From contig VXOR01000033.1 in the NCBI GenBank assembly GCA_009840005.1, positions 3,134 through 67,133 of the forward strand: DNA of 64,000 bases, in the 5' to 3' direction. Origin of the DNA: Gemmatimonadota bacterium (lineage in GTDB: Bacteria > Latescibacterota > UBA2968 > UBA8231). The position numbers and the translations under genes were made by a program. Of this stretch, positions 50,870 through 59,898 are shown in pieces; position 1 is the stretch's first letter; each line of letters starts with the position of its first letter. The notes under the pieces are model-generated. The model saw nothing but the letters and a program-made list of their open reading frames with translations. It had not been told where the DNA came from and did no database searches.

Positions 50870-52204
50870 ATGACCACCGACCGCATTTTCCACCGCGTCA
50901 TTACCGACAACTGGCCGCAGATTTCCCACGGCAAGGACTGCTACCTCTACGCCGAAGACGGCCGCGCGTACCTCGATGCCTGCGCTGGCGTCCACGTGGT
51001 CTCCATCGGCCACGGCGTCCCAGAGATAGCTGAGGTCATGCGGGAGCAGGCGAACAAGGTCAGCTTTACCTACGCCCGCTTCCTCACCCAACCGCAAATC
51101 GACCTCGCCGACAAAATCGCCGCCATAGCCCCTGGCGACCTCAATCGCGTGTTCTTCATCTCCGGCGGGTCCGAGGCCACGGAATCCGCGCTCAAGATCG
51201 CCCGCAAGTACCACATCGAGACCGGCAACCCGAAGAAGTACAAAGTCATCACCCGCTGGCAGAGCTGGCACGGCAACACCATCGGCGCGCTTTCCATGTC
51301 GGGCCGCACCACTTGGCGCGACGACTACGTGCCCTATTTGCACGACTTCCCGCACATCACCTTCCCCCACCCGGATCACTGTCCGTACTGCCAAGACCGA
51401 CCCGCCTGTACGCTGGCCTGCGCCGAAGAGCTGGAAAGGGTCGTCAAACAGGAGGGCAGCGAGTACATCTCCGCCTTTATCGCCGAGCCGATTTCGGGCA
51501 CTTCTTGCTGCGGCCTGATGCCACCGCCCGACTACTTCCCCACCATCCGCGCGATCTGCGACCGCTACAACATCCTGATGATCATTGACGAAGTGGTCAC
51601 TGGCTACGGACGCACGGGCCTCAATTTCGGCATTGAGCACTGGGACGCCATTCCAGACATCATAGCCACTGGCAAGGGCCTCGCCAGCGGGTACACGCCC
51701 ATTGCCGCCACCTTGGTCCGCGACGAGATCTACGACGGGATCTACAAAAAGCAGAACCACTACGTCCACGGCCACACCTACGGCGGCAATCCGCTCTCCT
51801 GCGCCATTGCCCTCGCCGTGCAGAACTACATTCAAGACCACGACTTGGTCGATCGCTGCGCGCAGATGGGCGACCTGATGCTGGAGAAGATGCAGCCCTT
51901 AATGGACTCGCCCATAGTCAGCGCGGTGCGCGGCAAGGGCCTGCTCACTGGCGTGGAGTTTGCAAAGGACAAGGAGAGCCACACGCCCTTTGACCCCGCT
52001 CAGGGCGTGTCCGCCGCGATCGTCAACCGCGCCTTTGCCAAAGGCGTGCTCATCATGCCCGGCTCGCCTGGGTTGATCGACGGCGTCGCCGGCGACCACA
52101 TCGCCATCAGCCCGCCCTTTACCATTAGCGAGGAACAGGTCGAGGAAGTCGCGCAGGTGATCGCGGAGGTAGTTGGAGACATGGAGCGGGAATTGGGATA
52201 TTGA
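50870..52204 (+). CDS. Class III PLP-dependent aminotransferase (GABA/omega-amino acid type)
   Basis: 444 residues. CAGVHVVSIGHGVPEIAEVM, FFISGGSEATESALKIARKY, ITRWQSWHGNTIGALSMSGR, AFIAEPISGTSCCGLMPPPD, LMIIDEVVTGYGRTG and the PLP lysine in ATGKGLASGYTPIAA. It transfers an amino group from omega-amino acids or amino alcohols to a 2-oxo acid. A Cys-rich insert (PDHCPYCQDRPACTLACAEE) is not universal in the family and may bind metal. It is followed 48 bases later by an LLM oxidoreductase gene on the same strand. Confidence 0.9.
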   Translation: MTTDRIFHRVITDNWPQISHGKDCYLYAEDGRAYLDACAGVHVVSIGHGVPEIAEVMREQANKVSFTYARFLTQPQIDLADKIAAIAPGDLNRVFFISGGSEATESALKIARKYHIETGNPKKYKVITRWQSWHGNTIGALSMSGRTTWRDDYVPYLHDFPHITFPHPDHCPYCQDRPACTLACAEELERVVKQEGSEYISAFIAEPISGTSCCGLMPPPDYFPTIRAICDRYNILMIIDEVVTGYGRTGLNFGIEHWDAIPDIIATGKGLASGYTPIAATLVRDEIYDGIYKKQNHYVHGHTYGGNPLSCAIALAVQNYIQDHDLVDRCAQMGDLMLEKMQPLMDSPIVSAVRGKGLLTGVEFAKDKESHTPFDPAQGVSAAIVNRAFAKGVLIMPGSPGLIDGVAGDHIAISPPFTISEEQVEEVAQVIAEVVGDMERELGY

Positions 52205-52225
52205 GGGGCGGTTTCAAACCGCCCC
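52205..52225. repeat. GC-rich perfect inverted repeat after the aminotransferase
   Basis: GGGGCGGTTT-C-AAACCGCCCC just after the stop. It has no T-run and lies 48 bases before a co-directional gene, so it more likely protects mRNA or is a relic of a GGGGCGGTTTCAAACCGCCC-type repeat than a terminator. Confidence 0.6.
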
Positions 52226-52252
52226 CTACATTGCCTTTAGAGGAGGATTACT

Positions 52253-53335
52253 ATGAAACTCGGCACCTTTATGATGCCCTTGCATCCCCCGGAAAAAGAC
52301 CGCACCGAATGCTTTGCCGAGGACGTCGATTTCGTCGTCCGCGCCGACCGGCTCGGCTTCACCGAGGCTTGGGTCGGCCAGCACCACACTGTCGCTTGGG
52401 AGCCGATTCCGTCCAACGATCTCTTCATCGCCCACGTCCTGCCCCTGACGCAAAACATCCGCTTGGGCACGGGCGTTTCCATCATGCCGCAGCACCACCC
52501 GGTCAACGTCGCGGTGCGCTTAGCCTTTCTCGACCACCTGTCCAAGGGCCGCTTCAACTGCGGTTTCGGCCAAGGCGGCGTCGCCACCGACTGGGGCCTT
52601 TTTGACCTGCCCGATCCCAAGACGCAAGGGCTGATGACCGTCGAGAGCATCGACATGGTCCTCAAGCTCTGGCAGGCGGACGCCCCGTTTGACTTTGCCG
52701 GGGATTTCTACCGCATCAAAATTGAGGAGGCGAACTCCGAACTCGGCATCGGCGAATTGCTTAAGCCCTACCAGCAGCCGCACCCGCCCATTGGTATGAG
52801 CGTGATAAGAGGCGACTCCATGGCCGCAACCATGGCCGGCCAGCGGGGCTATCTGCCCATCAGCACCAATCTCGTCGCTCCTTCGATCTTGACTCAGCAC
52901 TGGCAGACCTACAGCGCCGGGGCCACCGAGGCCGGTCTGCCCGCGCCCGAGCGCACCCGCTGGCGCATCTCGCGCAGCATCCTCGTCGCCGATGACGAAG
53001 CGCGCGCTTGGGACTACGCCCTCGACGAGAAGAGCGCTTTCTGTCGCTCCTTTGAATACCTGATCGCCGTACTCAGCGGTGCCCAGATGCTCCACATTAC
53101 GAAGCATGACCCGGAGGTGCCCGACGAGGAGGTCACGCCCGAGTATCTGATCAGGAACCTGTGCATAATAGGCGACGCGAAGTCGTGCGTAGATCAGCTA
53201 CAGGGCTTGTGGGAGACGACCGGGGGCTTTGACACGCTGCTGATGATCGCCCACGACTGGGACGACCGGCCGCTGTGGGAGCGCTCGATGGACTTGCTCG
53301 CCAACCAGGTTGTGCCGCAATTGCCGTCGGTATAG
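52253..53335 (+). CDS. LLM-class flavin-dependent oxidoreductase
   Basis: 360 residues after AGAGGAGGATTACT. Bacterial-luciferase-like barrel: MKLGTFMMPLHPPEKDRTEC, DRLGFTEAWVGQHHTVAWEP, IRLGTGVSIMPQHHPVNVAV, HLSKGRFNCGFGQGGVATDW. The HH pair in GQHHTV and the flavin contacts match F420- or FMN-dependent monooxygenases. It may oxidise the product of the aminotransferase or an alkane-like substrate; this is inference. Members need reduced flavin from a separate reductase, not seen nearby. Confidence 0.87.
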   Translation: MKLGTFMMPLHPPEKDRTECFAEDVDFVVRADRLGFTEAWVGQHHTVAWEPIPSNDLFIAHVLPLTQNIRLGTGVSIMPQHHPVNVAVRLAFLDHLSKGRFNCGFGQGGVATDWGLFDLPDPKTQGLMTVESIDMVLKLWQADAPFDFAGDFYRIKIEEANSELGIGELLKPYQQPHPPIGMSVIRGDSMAATMAGQRGYLPISTNLVAPSILTQHWQTYSAGATEAGLPAPERTRWRISRSILVADDEARAWDYALDEKSAFCRSFEYLIAVLSGAQMLHITKHDPEVPDEEVTPEYLIRNLCIIGDAKSCVDQLQGLWETTGGFDTLLMIAHDWDDRPLWERSMDLLANQVVPQLPSV

Positions 53336-53378
53336 GGAATGCAAGAACGCTCGCGATGGCGACGATAAGGTGCGTTTT

Positions 53379-53407
53379 TTGACAACTGCATTTTAGGGTC
53401 GTACCCT
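53379..53407 (+). promoter_or_regulatory. Promoter with overlapping inverted repeat, hicBA-like operon
   Basis: TTGACA (53379-53384) with a 17-base spacer to TACCCT (53402-53407). AGGGT-CGT-ACCCT (53395-53407) is a perfect five-base inverted pair over the -10 box, a plausible autoregulatory site for the HicB-like protein. Confidence 0.5.
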
Positions 53408-53460
53408 TATTTTTTCTTATATGAGAGCTGATTGTGGAAACGCCTTCCGAAAGAGACGGC

Positions 53461-53808
53461 ATGAACAGAACACTGGAATATGACGCGAGCGACCAGAATG
53501 TATCCGTCGCTTGGGACGAGAAGGTTGGAGCTTTTCAAGTGACGAGCGATCTAGGTACCTTCCGCGTGGAGCCTGCTTGGCACGAGAAGGCGCAGGTTTT
53601 TTATACGGCGTACACCGAAGTCGAGGGCCTGTTTATCGAGGCCGCGACGCTCGACGAGTTCAAGGAAGTCATACTCGACATGGTGCCCGACCTGTTGCGG
53701 GACAACCACATAGACGCCACCGGCCAAGTCCGGCCGATGCCCGACATCCCTGTTGCGGAGCCGGTGCGAGTAGAGAGAGGCAGCAGTCAGGACAGGGCAC
53801 TAGCCTAG
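53461..53808 (+). CDS. HicB-like antitoxin (DUF1902-type)
   Basis: 115 residues from MNRTLEYDASDQNVSVAWDE; a GTG at 53434 would add nine. Beta-strand pattern SVAWDEKVGAFQVTSDL with a partial repeat VEPAWHEKAQVFYTAYTEVE and then LFIEAATLDEFKEVILDMVP. This is the DUF1902/HicB-like fold of antitoxins, here with an apparent doubled strand. The C-terminal tail is Pro/Arg-rich. It lies one base before the toxin-like gene. Confidence 0.65.
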   Translation: MNRTLEYDASDQNVSVAWDEKVGAFQVTSDLGTFRVEPAWHEKAQVFYTAYTEVEGLFIEAATLDEFKEVILDMVPDLLRDNHIDATGQVRPMPDIPVAEPVRVERGSSQDRALA

Positions 53809-53809
53809 C

Positions 53810-53965
53810 GTGGGCGAGGACTACTATCGCTGGCTTACGAGCCGGCTAACAGCCTTGGGCTATACTTGGGTAAGCACCGGCAAGCACCAGAAATGGAAGC
53901 ACGGTACGACAGGGGCCTCAGTGGCGGTTTGTCTTCGCCAAGAACTCGGACCTTCCCACGTCTAG
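53810..53965 (+). CDS. HicA-like toxin, small
   Basis: 51 residues from a GTG, one base after the antitoxin stop: VGEDYYRWLTSRLTALGYTW, VSTGKHQKWKHGTTGASVAV. The ALGYTWVSTGKHQKW segment fits the beta-turn and catalytic His of HicA. It is shorter than a normal HicA (about 60-80), so the C-terminus may be lost. Confidence 0.5.
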   Translation: MGEDYYRWLTSRLTALGYTWVSTGKHQKWKHGTTGASVAVCLRQELGPSHV

Positions 53966-54082
53966 CTATAAGAAGTACACCCCATACCAGCGCCAGCACC
54001 TTTTAGCGACCCTTGTAACCGTCCATTGGCCCCCGAGACCGCCATTCAGCGACGAGCCTTTCACGCTTATGAATGGGATTAT

Positions 54083-54841
54083 TCAGGAGCGCATCTGATT
54101 CGCGGTTTTGCCTTTTGGGATCTTCACGAATACAAGAAAATAGGAGTGATTTTTTCTTGCGTGGACCTGTTTGAGAACGCGGCTCATTCCAGGTTTGTTT
54201 GGGCGAACGACAACAAATAGATCTTTACAGAAAAATCCAAGCTCGGCGTAGGAGTTGATGATCTCAACGTGGGTTAAGTTCTGGCGATTCGCGCTGACCT
54301 CATCTTGGCACTTCACGATCAATACGCCTCGGTCGCGCAGCACTCGGTGAGCCTCGCGACCGCTATCCTCATAGAGTTCTACAACCGCAGCGTGCCACTT
54401 CCCGCCGCCTCGCCTCGGTGCTTCATGTCCGTTGGAATAGTGGTCTCGAAAGGCATTGTGTGTCCCCGCACCTGCTTTGGTCGAGTTCCCGCTGCGGAAG
54501 AACCCTTCCATGTAGGGCGGGTCAAGGACGATCGCATCGAATGATTCACTTTCATACGGGAGATTGCGACAGTCTGTACCGTCCGCGATATCTGACGGAT
54601 GCAAGTCGTACTTTGAAGTATCGACGTTGCGCCAGAAGACGCCCTTGCCAAATGTCACATCGGCAATTTTGGCCCCCTCCTCAATGTGCAGCTTTAAGAT
54701 AGCCGGGAATACATCCGCGTTGTTTCCGAGGTGGGCGGAGAAAACCAGATTTGTCGTGGCATTTCCATCTGGTTTTTTTCGGCCAGATGGTGTTCTACTT
54801 CTGCTCCCGCCAAAGTCAAGCTCTGACTGACGCGCGTTCAT
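54083..54841 (-). CDS. Orphan SAM-dependent DNA methylase
   Basis: 252 residues. An N-terminal basic stretch precedes [15 protein letters not shown] (motif I-like F-x-G-x-G), [17 protein letters not shown] (motif IV DPPY) and [20 protein letters not shown]. This is the gamma/beta-type order of N4-cytosine or N6-adenine methylases. There is no endonuclease beside it. It may be a phage-type or epigenetic methylase, or an antirestriction enzyme. Target unknown. Confidence 0.7.
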   Translation of the reverse strand: MNARQSELDFGGSRSRTPSGRKKPDGNATTNLVFSAHLGNNADVFPAILKLHIEEGAKIADVTFGKGVFWRNVDTSKYDLHPSDIADGTDCRNLPYESESFDAIVLDPPYMEGFFRSGNSTKAGAGTHNAFRDHYSNGHEAPRRGGGKWHAAVVELYEDSGREAHRVLRDRGVLIVKCQDEVSANRQNLTHVEIINSYAELGFFCKDLFVVVRPNKPGMSRVLKQVHARKNHSYFLVFVKIPKGKTANQMRS

Positions 54842-54995
54842 GTGTTTTTTCTCACTTCACTTTGTTGGGCAGGCTAATTTCCACGCAGTCTCCTAATTGA
54901 CTGAGCCACATTAGGTTATGTTGGCAATGGACAGCCTTAAGGGATGAATCTGAAGCTAGCGGAATGGGAGAACTCTGTCAACGCCTAAGATGCCT

Positions 54996-55793
54996 CTATT
55001 GACCTGTTAAAGCCTTCGCCTGTTGACCCAATGCGATCAGATCTTCTGCAATGGAGCGCAGCCGGGGCCTTGCTAGGAGTGCCGGATTGACGTCGAAGGC
55101 GTAGGATGCGTAGCGCTGCATGGACCGCAGCTTGGCCTCGGTGTCGGGTCGGGTGACGAACTTGAAGGCAACGTAGCGCCGCTTGGGGAACTTGCCGTAG
55201 GCTGCGTGAAAGAGGCTGTGGTGAAAAAAGACCACGTCGCCGGGCGTGGTCTCCACCGCGCAGGCAGGGATGTCCTCGCCCCGCGCCCCGAAGCTGCCGC
55301 CGATCGTGCCGTCCTTGAAGTGGTGGGACTGTAAGGGCCACAGCCACTCGTGGAAGGGCATGCGGTGCGAACCGGGGATCACGCGCAGGGCGCCCTGTTC
55401 TTTGGTAGTGGGCGTCAGGTAGAGCATCACTTTGAGCCGCGGATACTCGGTCTCTGCGGCGCCTGGCCGATCCGCATGCCAGTTGTGCTCCCCCTTCTCA
55501 GTATGCCCCTCCTTGTTGCCCTCCGATCCCGACCACAGGAAATCGGGTCCTAGGAGATCGGCGGCCACCTGGAAAATGCGGTCGTCCTCGGCTAGGTCTA
55601 AAAGCCGGGGGTTGCGCTCGGCAAAAGGCGCAAGGCCCTGGTGCTGGCCGTCGTCGGGTTGGCCGCCCCGATCTTCGAGCCACACTTGGTCGGCGGCTTG
55701 GGTAATCTCGGCCATCTCGTCTGGGGAAAACGCTTGGCGCAGGCAGAGAAAGCCAAATACGTCAAAGTGCTCTTTTTGTTTGGGCGTCAGCAT
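54996..55793 (-). CDS. Phytanoyl-CoA dioxygenase (PhyH) family protein
   Basis: 265 residues after GGAGGTCTGCCG. Fe(II)/2-oxoglutarate fold: FGFLCLRQAFSPDEMAEITQ, the iron triad NWHADRP (His, Asp) and a distal His in FHHSLFHAAYGKFP, plus an Arg in KRRYVAFKFVTRP for 2-oxoglutarate. Members hydroxylate small molecules, and the family is much expanded in Latescibacterota and Poribacteria. Substrate unknown. Flanked by orphan genes. Confidence 0.9.
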   Translation of the reverse strand: MLTPKQKEHFDVFGFLCLRQAFSPDEMAEITQAADQVWLEDRGGQPDDGQHQGLAPFAERNPRLLDLAEDDRIFQVAADLLGPDFLWSGSEGNKEGHTEKGEHNWHADRPGAAETEYPRLKVMLYLTPTTKEQGALRVIPGSHRMPFHEWLWPLQSHHFKDGTIGGSFGARGEDIPACAVETTPGDVVFFHHSLFHAAYGKFPKRRYVAFKFVTRPDTEAKLRSMQRYASYAFDVNPALLARPRLRSIAEDLIALGQQAKALTGQ

Positions 55794-55927
55794 CGGCAGA
55801 CCTCCTCTTGCATCGAATTGTAAGTCGCCAAAATAGAAAAGAGCCGGGCTGAGGCCAACCGCATCGGTGGCCGTAAATGCCTTTTCAGGTTAGTTTTATA
55901 GGCCATGTACGCACTAATTTTTCGTTT

Positions 55928-56033
55928 TATCGCAATCCTCAATCATTCACAAGACAATCCGCAGATGGACGCAGAATAGTAGAAACAAGACGATCCGCAT
56001 CTCGGATCGTTCAGTCGTTCAGAATTGCTGTAT
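55928..56033. repeat. Inverted-repeat element B3
   Basis: Begins TATCGCAATCCTC and ends GAATTGCTGTATC. Contains GCAGATGGACGCAGAATAG and GACGATCCGCATCTCGGATC. It occupies most of the space before the first yejA-like gene. Confidence 0.72.
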
Positions 56034-56059
56034 CACCCTCATATTAAACGACGATTTTC

Positions 56060-57880
56060 ATGCGTATCATGCGCTCGCTAGTTTTCTGCTTTATCCTCGC
56101 CTCGGTGGCCCATACTGCGGACAGCACTGTTCTCCGCGCCCACGCCTTCACGCTCTACGACGACCCCAAGTACGGGCCTGATTTTACCCACTTCGACTAC
56201 GTCAATCCCAACGCCCCCAAAGGCGGCGAAATCCGCCTTGCCGCCATCGGCACGTACGACAATCTCAATCCCTTTACCCTCAAGGGCGTGGCGGCCGCAG
56301 GTTCGCTGATGCTCTACAACCGGCTCTGCACCAAGTCCAAGGACGAGCCGTTCACGGAATACGGCCAGCTCGCCGCGCGGATGCAGATGCCGGAGGACCG
56401 CTCTTGGATCATCTTCGAGCTCCACCCCGCAGCGCGCTGGCACGATGGCGTCCCCGTGACCGCGGCCGATGTGATCTTCAGCTTCAAAATCCTCACCACT
56501 AAGGGCATTCCGTTCTTTCGCACTTTTTACGCCGATGTCGATACGGTCTTCGCGCTCGACGAGCACCAAGTGAAGTTCGAGTTCAAAGAGGGCACTAACC
56601 GCGAAATGCCGCTGATCATCGGCCAGTTGCGCGTATTGCCCAAGCACTATTGGGAGGGACGCGAATTCGCCGCCACTACGCTTGAGCCGCCTTTGGGCAG
56701 CGGCCCGTACAAGATCGCCGAGTTCGAGCCGGGGCGCTCGATTACCTACGAGCGCGTCGATGACTACTGGGCGCGCGACCTGCCCGTGCACAAGGGCCGC
56801 CACAACTTCGACCGCATCCGCTACGAGTACTACCGCGACCAGACCGTGGCCATCGAAGCCTTCAAGACGGGAGAGTACGACTATCGCCTATTGAGCAATT
56901 CCAAGGAGTGGGCCACTAACTACGAGGACTTCGCGCCGATCGCCGAGGGGCGGATGGTCAAGGTGCAGATCCCGCACCAGCTCATCCGCGGCATGTCGGG
57001 GTTTGCGTTCAACACTCGGCGCGACAAGTTCAAGGATCCCAAGGTGCGGCAGGCGCTCGCCTATGCCTACGACTTTGAATGGACGAATAAGAACCTGTTC
57101 TACGGTCTCCTCACCCGTAGCAGCAGCTATTGGGGCAATTCAGACCTCGGGTCGTCGGGGCTGCCTACGGGGCAGGAGTTGGAAATTTTGGCGGCGTACC
57201 GGGGGCGGATACCGGACGAGGTGTTTACTACTGCTTACGCGCCGCCGGCTACTAACGGCTCGGGCCAGTTGCGCCAAAACTTGCGCACGGCTAAAAAACT
57301 GCTCACCGAAGCTGGTTGGACCGTGGTCGATGGGAAGCTGACTCACGCTGAGAGTGGCGAGGTAATGCGTTTTGAATTCTTGCTCGGCTCCTCGTCGTAC
57401 GAGCGCGTCCTCAGCCCCTTCGTGCAAAACCTCGAACGCCTCGGCATTGAGGCGACCATCCGCACGGTTGACGCGGCCCAGTACCAAAACCGCGTCCAGG
57501 ACTTTGACTTCGACATCATCGTCGCCTCGTGGCGTCAGACCTTGAGCCCGGGCAACGAGCAGCGCAACTTTTGGTCGAGTACGGCGGCGCAATCTGCGGG
57601 CAGCCGCAATTACGTCGGCATCGCCGACCCGGTAATCGACGAGCTGATCGAGCGCCAGATCGCCGCTCCCGACCGTCCAACGCAGGTCGCGATAACCCAT
57701 GCTCTCGACCGCATCTTGCTCTGGAACCACTACGTAATTCCCGACTCGCACAGCCGCTCCTACCGCTTGGCCTACTGGAACAAGTTCGGGCGAATGCCAG
57801 AGCCAGCTCCTAATGGGTTGGGCTTTCCCGATACGTGGTGGTGGGACGCGGAAAAGGCAGCGCGTTTGGAAGCCAAATGA
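56060..57880 (+). CDS. yejA: YejA-like peptide ABC transporter substrate-binding protein (copy 1)
   Basis: 606 residues. Signal peptide MRIMRSLVFCFILASVAHTA; the mature protein has the SBP_bac_5 domain: YGPDFTHFDYVNPNAPKGGE, WHDGVPVTAADVIFSFK, PLGSGPYKIAEFEPGRSITY and KFKDPKVRQALAYAYDFEW. The YGPDFTHF and NPNAPKGG opening is YejA-specific. It binds oligopeptides or microcin-like compounds in the periplasm for YejBEF. A second copy follows after MITE A8. Confidence 0.92.
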   Translation: MRIMRSLVFCFILASVAHTADSTVLRAHAFTLYDDPKYGPDFTHFDYVNPNAPKGGEIRLAAIGTYDNLNPFTLKGVAAAGSLMLYNRLCTKSKDEPFTEYGQLAARMQMPEDRSWIIFELHPAARWHDGVPVTAADVIFSFKILTTKGIPFFRTFYADVDTVFALDEHQVKFEFKEGTNREMPLIIGQLRVLPKHYWEGREFAATTLEPPLGSGPYKIAEFEPGRSITYERVDDYWARDLPVHKGRHNFDRIRYEYYRDQTVAIEAFKTGEYDYRLLSNSKEWATNYEDFAPIAEGRMVKVQIPHQLIRGMSGFAFNTRRDKFKDPKVRQALAYAYDFEWTNKNLFYGLLTRSSSYWGNSDLGSSGLPTGQELEILAAYRGRIPDEVFTTAYAPPATNGSGQLRQNLRTAKKLLTEAGWTVVDGKLTHAESGEVMRFEFLLGSSSYERVLSPFVQNLERLGIEATIRTVDAAQYQNRVQDFDFDIIVASWRQTLSPGNEQRNFWSSTAAQSAGSRNYVGIADPVIDELIERQIAAPDRPTQVAITHALDRILLWNHYVIPDSHSRSYRLAYWNKFGRMPEPAPNGLGFPDTWWWDAEKAARLEAK

Positions 57881-57909
57881 ATGTTGTGGTTTGGATCGTC
57901 AATTACCAA

Positions 57910-58043
57910 CTGCTGTTACGCATTGTAGGGGCAACCCTTGTGGTTGCCCTCCAGAATCCCACCGGCTGAATGCGTCGTGTTGCTTGGGCGCCCACAAGGA
58001 ACGCCCCTACATCGACCGGTTCGGCGCAGATGCGTAACGTCAG
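57910..58043. mobile_element. MITE element A8 with a different core and 7 bp target duplication
   Basis: Starts CTGCTGTTACGCAT and ends ATGCGTAACGTCAG, 12 of 14 matching. Flanked by TTACCAA (57903-57909; 58044-58050). The core is GTAGGGGCAACCCTTGTGGT ... CCACAAGGAACGCCCCTAC, unrelated to the usual family A hairpin. Inserted between the two yejA copies, 26 bases before the second start. Confidence 0.85.
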
Positions 58044-58068
58044 TTACCAATTAACCAGAAAGTTGATT

Positions 58069-59889
58069 ATGCACATCGCACTCGCTCTAATCGCCGTCCT
58101 GACGGCGCTTCCCAGCCGTGCCGACAACTACATCGGCCACGGCATCTCCCTCTACGGCGAACTCAAATACGGTCCTGACTTTACCCATTTTGAATACGCC
58201 AACCCGGATGCTCCGAAGGGTGGTACGCTGCGCTTAGGTTGGATCGGCACCTTCGATAGCCTCAATCCCTATATCCTCAAGGGCCTTGAGCCGCCGCGCC
58301 TAGGTAGCTTGATCTACGACACCCTCACCGAACGCGCCGAAGACGAAATCGCCGTCGGATACGGCTGCCTCGCCGAGCGCATCGAAGTCCCTCCCGACAA
58401 CTCTTGGGTGCTCTATACCTTGAGGCCGGAGGCGCGCTGGCACGACGGCAAGCCCATAACTCCCGAGGACGTGATTTTCACGCTGGAGACCTATAAGACC
58501 AAGGGGAATCCCGGGCTGCGCAACTACTTTGCGGCCATTGAGGGCACCGAGAAAGTCGGAGCGCGTCAGGTCCGGTTGATCTTCAGTGGGGAGGCCAACA
58601 AAGAACTGCCGCTAATCTCCGGCCAGATGTCCATTCTGCCCAAACACTACTGGGAGGGCCGCAACTTCGAGGAGACCACGCTCGACCCGCCGCTGGGCAG
58701 CGGTCCCTACCGAATCGCCGAGGTCGAGGCCGGGCGCTCCATAACCTACGAGCGCGTCGATGACTACTGGGGCCGCGACCTGCCCGTCAACAAAGGTCGC
58801 TTCAACTTCGACCGCATCCACTTCGACTACTACCGCGACCAGACCGTGGCCATCGAAGCGCTCAAGGCCGGTGAATTTGACTACCGCCGCGAAAGCTCGT
58901 CCAAGGACTGGTCAACGGCCTACGAGGGAGAGTCTCTGGCCGCCGGCAGGCTAGTCAAGTATCCACTGCCCCATCGGCGCGCCGCTGGTATGCAGGCTTT
59001 CTGGTTCAACACGCGCCGCGCCAAATTTGCAGATCCCCGGGTGCGGCAGGCCCTTGGCTATGCCTTTGACTTCGAGTGGACTAAAAAGAATCTGTTCTAC
59101 GGCCTCTACACCCGCAGCAACAGCTACTTCGCCAATTCGGAATTGGCGTCTGCGGGGCTGCCTTCGGGCCGGGAGCTGGAAATTTTGGAGGAGTACCGGG
59201 GGCGCATTCCCGATGAACTTTTTACCACTGAGTTTCAGCTACCCACCACCGATGGGTCGGGTCGGCTTCGGCAAAACCTGCGCGCCGCCCAAAAGCTCCT
59301 GCAAGAAGCGGGCTGGGTGGTTGTCGATGATGCCCTGACCCACGGCGAGACCGGCGAGGTCATGGAAATCGAATTTTTGCTCTCCAGCTCGTCGTGGGAA
59401 CGCATTGTCGCGCCGATGATTCCCAACCTCGAACGCCTCGGCGTCAAAGCGACGATCCGCATTGTCGATCGGACCCAGTATCAAAACAGGGTCCAGGCCT
59501 TTGACTACGATATCATCTCACTGGTCCGAGGCCAGAGCCACAGCCCGGGCAATGAGCAACGCAACTACTGGCCTAGCGCCGTTGCGGACGAGCCGGGCAG
59601 TGGCAATGTCGCCGGTATTAAAGACCCGGTCGTCGACGAGTTGGTCGAACGATTGATTCAGGCTCCTAGCCGCGCCGAACTGGTGGCGACGACTCGGGCG
59701 CTGGACCGGGTATTGTTGTGGGGGCACTACACCATTCCGCACTGGTACAGCGACAATTTCCGCGTGGTCCACTGGGATAAATTCGGCAAACCCGCCTTGT
59801 CCGCCCCCTACACCGGCGACTACTTCGTCATGCCCTACACTTGGTGGTACGACGCCGAGAAGGCGGCGCGGCTAGAACAGGACCGTTAG
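58069..59889 (+). CDS. yejA: YejA-like peptide ABC transporter substrate-binding protein (copy 2)
   Basis: 606 residues from the ATG at 58069; an in-frame ATG at 58030 lies in MITE A8. Signal peptide MHIALALIAVLTALPSRA, then YGPDFTHFEYANPDAPKGGT, RWHDGKPITPEDVIFTLETY, PLGSGPYRIAEVEAGRSITY and FADPRVRQALGYAFDFEW. It is a clear paralogue of copy 1, with conserved cores and diverged ligand-facing residues, so a different peptide preference is likely. Ten bases before yejB. Confidence 0.93.
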   Translation: MHIALALIAVLTALPSRADNYIGHGISLYGELKYGPDFTHFEYANPDAPKGGTLRLGWIGTFDSLNPYILKGLEPPRLGSLIYDTLTERAEDEIAVGYGCLAERIEVPPDNSWVLYTLRPEARWHDGKPITPEDVIFTLETYKTKGNPGLRNYFAAIEGTEKVGARQVRLIFSGEANKELPLISGQMSILPKHYWEGRNFEETTLDPPLGSGPYRIAEVEAGRSITYERVDDYWGRDLPVNKGRFNFDRIHFDYYRDQTVAIEALKAGEFDYRRESSSKDWSTAYEGESLAAGRLVKYPLPHRRAAGMQAFWFNTRRAKFADPRVRQALGYAFDFEWTKKNLFYGLYTRSNSYFANSELASAGLPSGRELEILEEYRGRIPDELFTTEFQLPTTDGSGRLRQNLRAAQKLLQEAGWVVVDDALTHGETGEVMEIEFLLSSSSWERIVAPMIPNLERLGVKATIRIVDRTQYQNRVQAFDYDIISLVRGQSHSPGNEQRNYWPSAVADEPGSGNVAGIKDPVVDELVERLIQAPSRAELVATTRALDRVLLWGHYTIPHWYSDNFRVVHWDKFGKPALSAPYTGDYFVMPYTWWYDAEKAARLEQDR

Positions 59890-59898
59890 CCCACTTTT

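Noticed and set aside
52205..52225. Rho-independent terminator after the aminotransferase
   Set aside because: The stem is perfect but has a one-base loop and no T-run, and a co-directional gene follows closely.
586..58043. CRISPR array from repeated hairpin sequences
   Set aside because: The repeats are dispersed single copies with inverted ends and target duplications. They are not clustered direct repeats with unique spacers, and no cas gene is seen.
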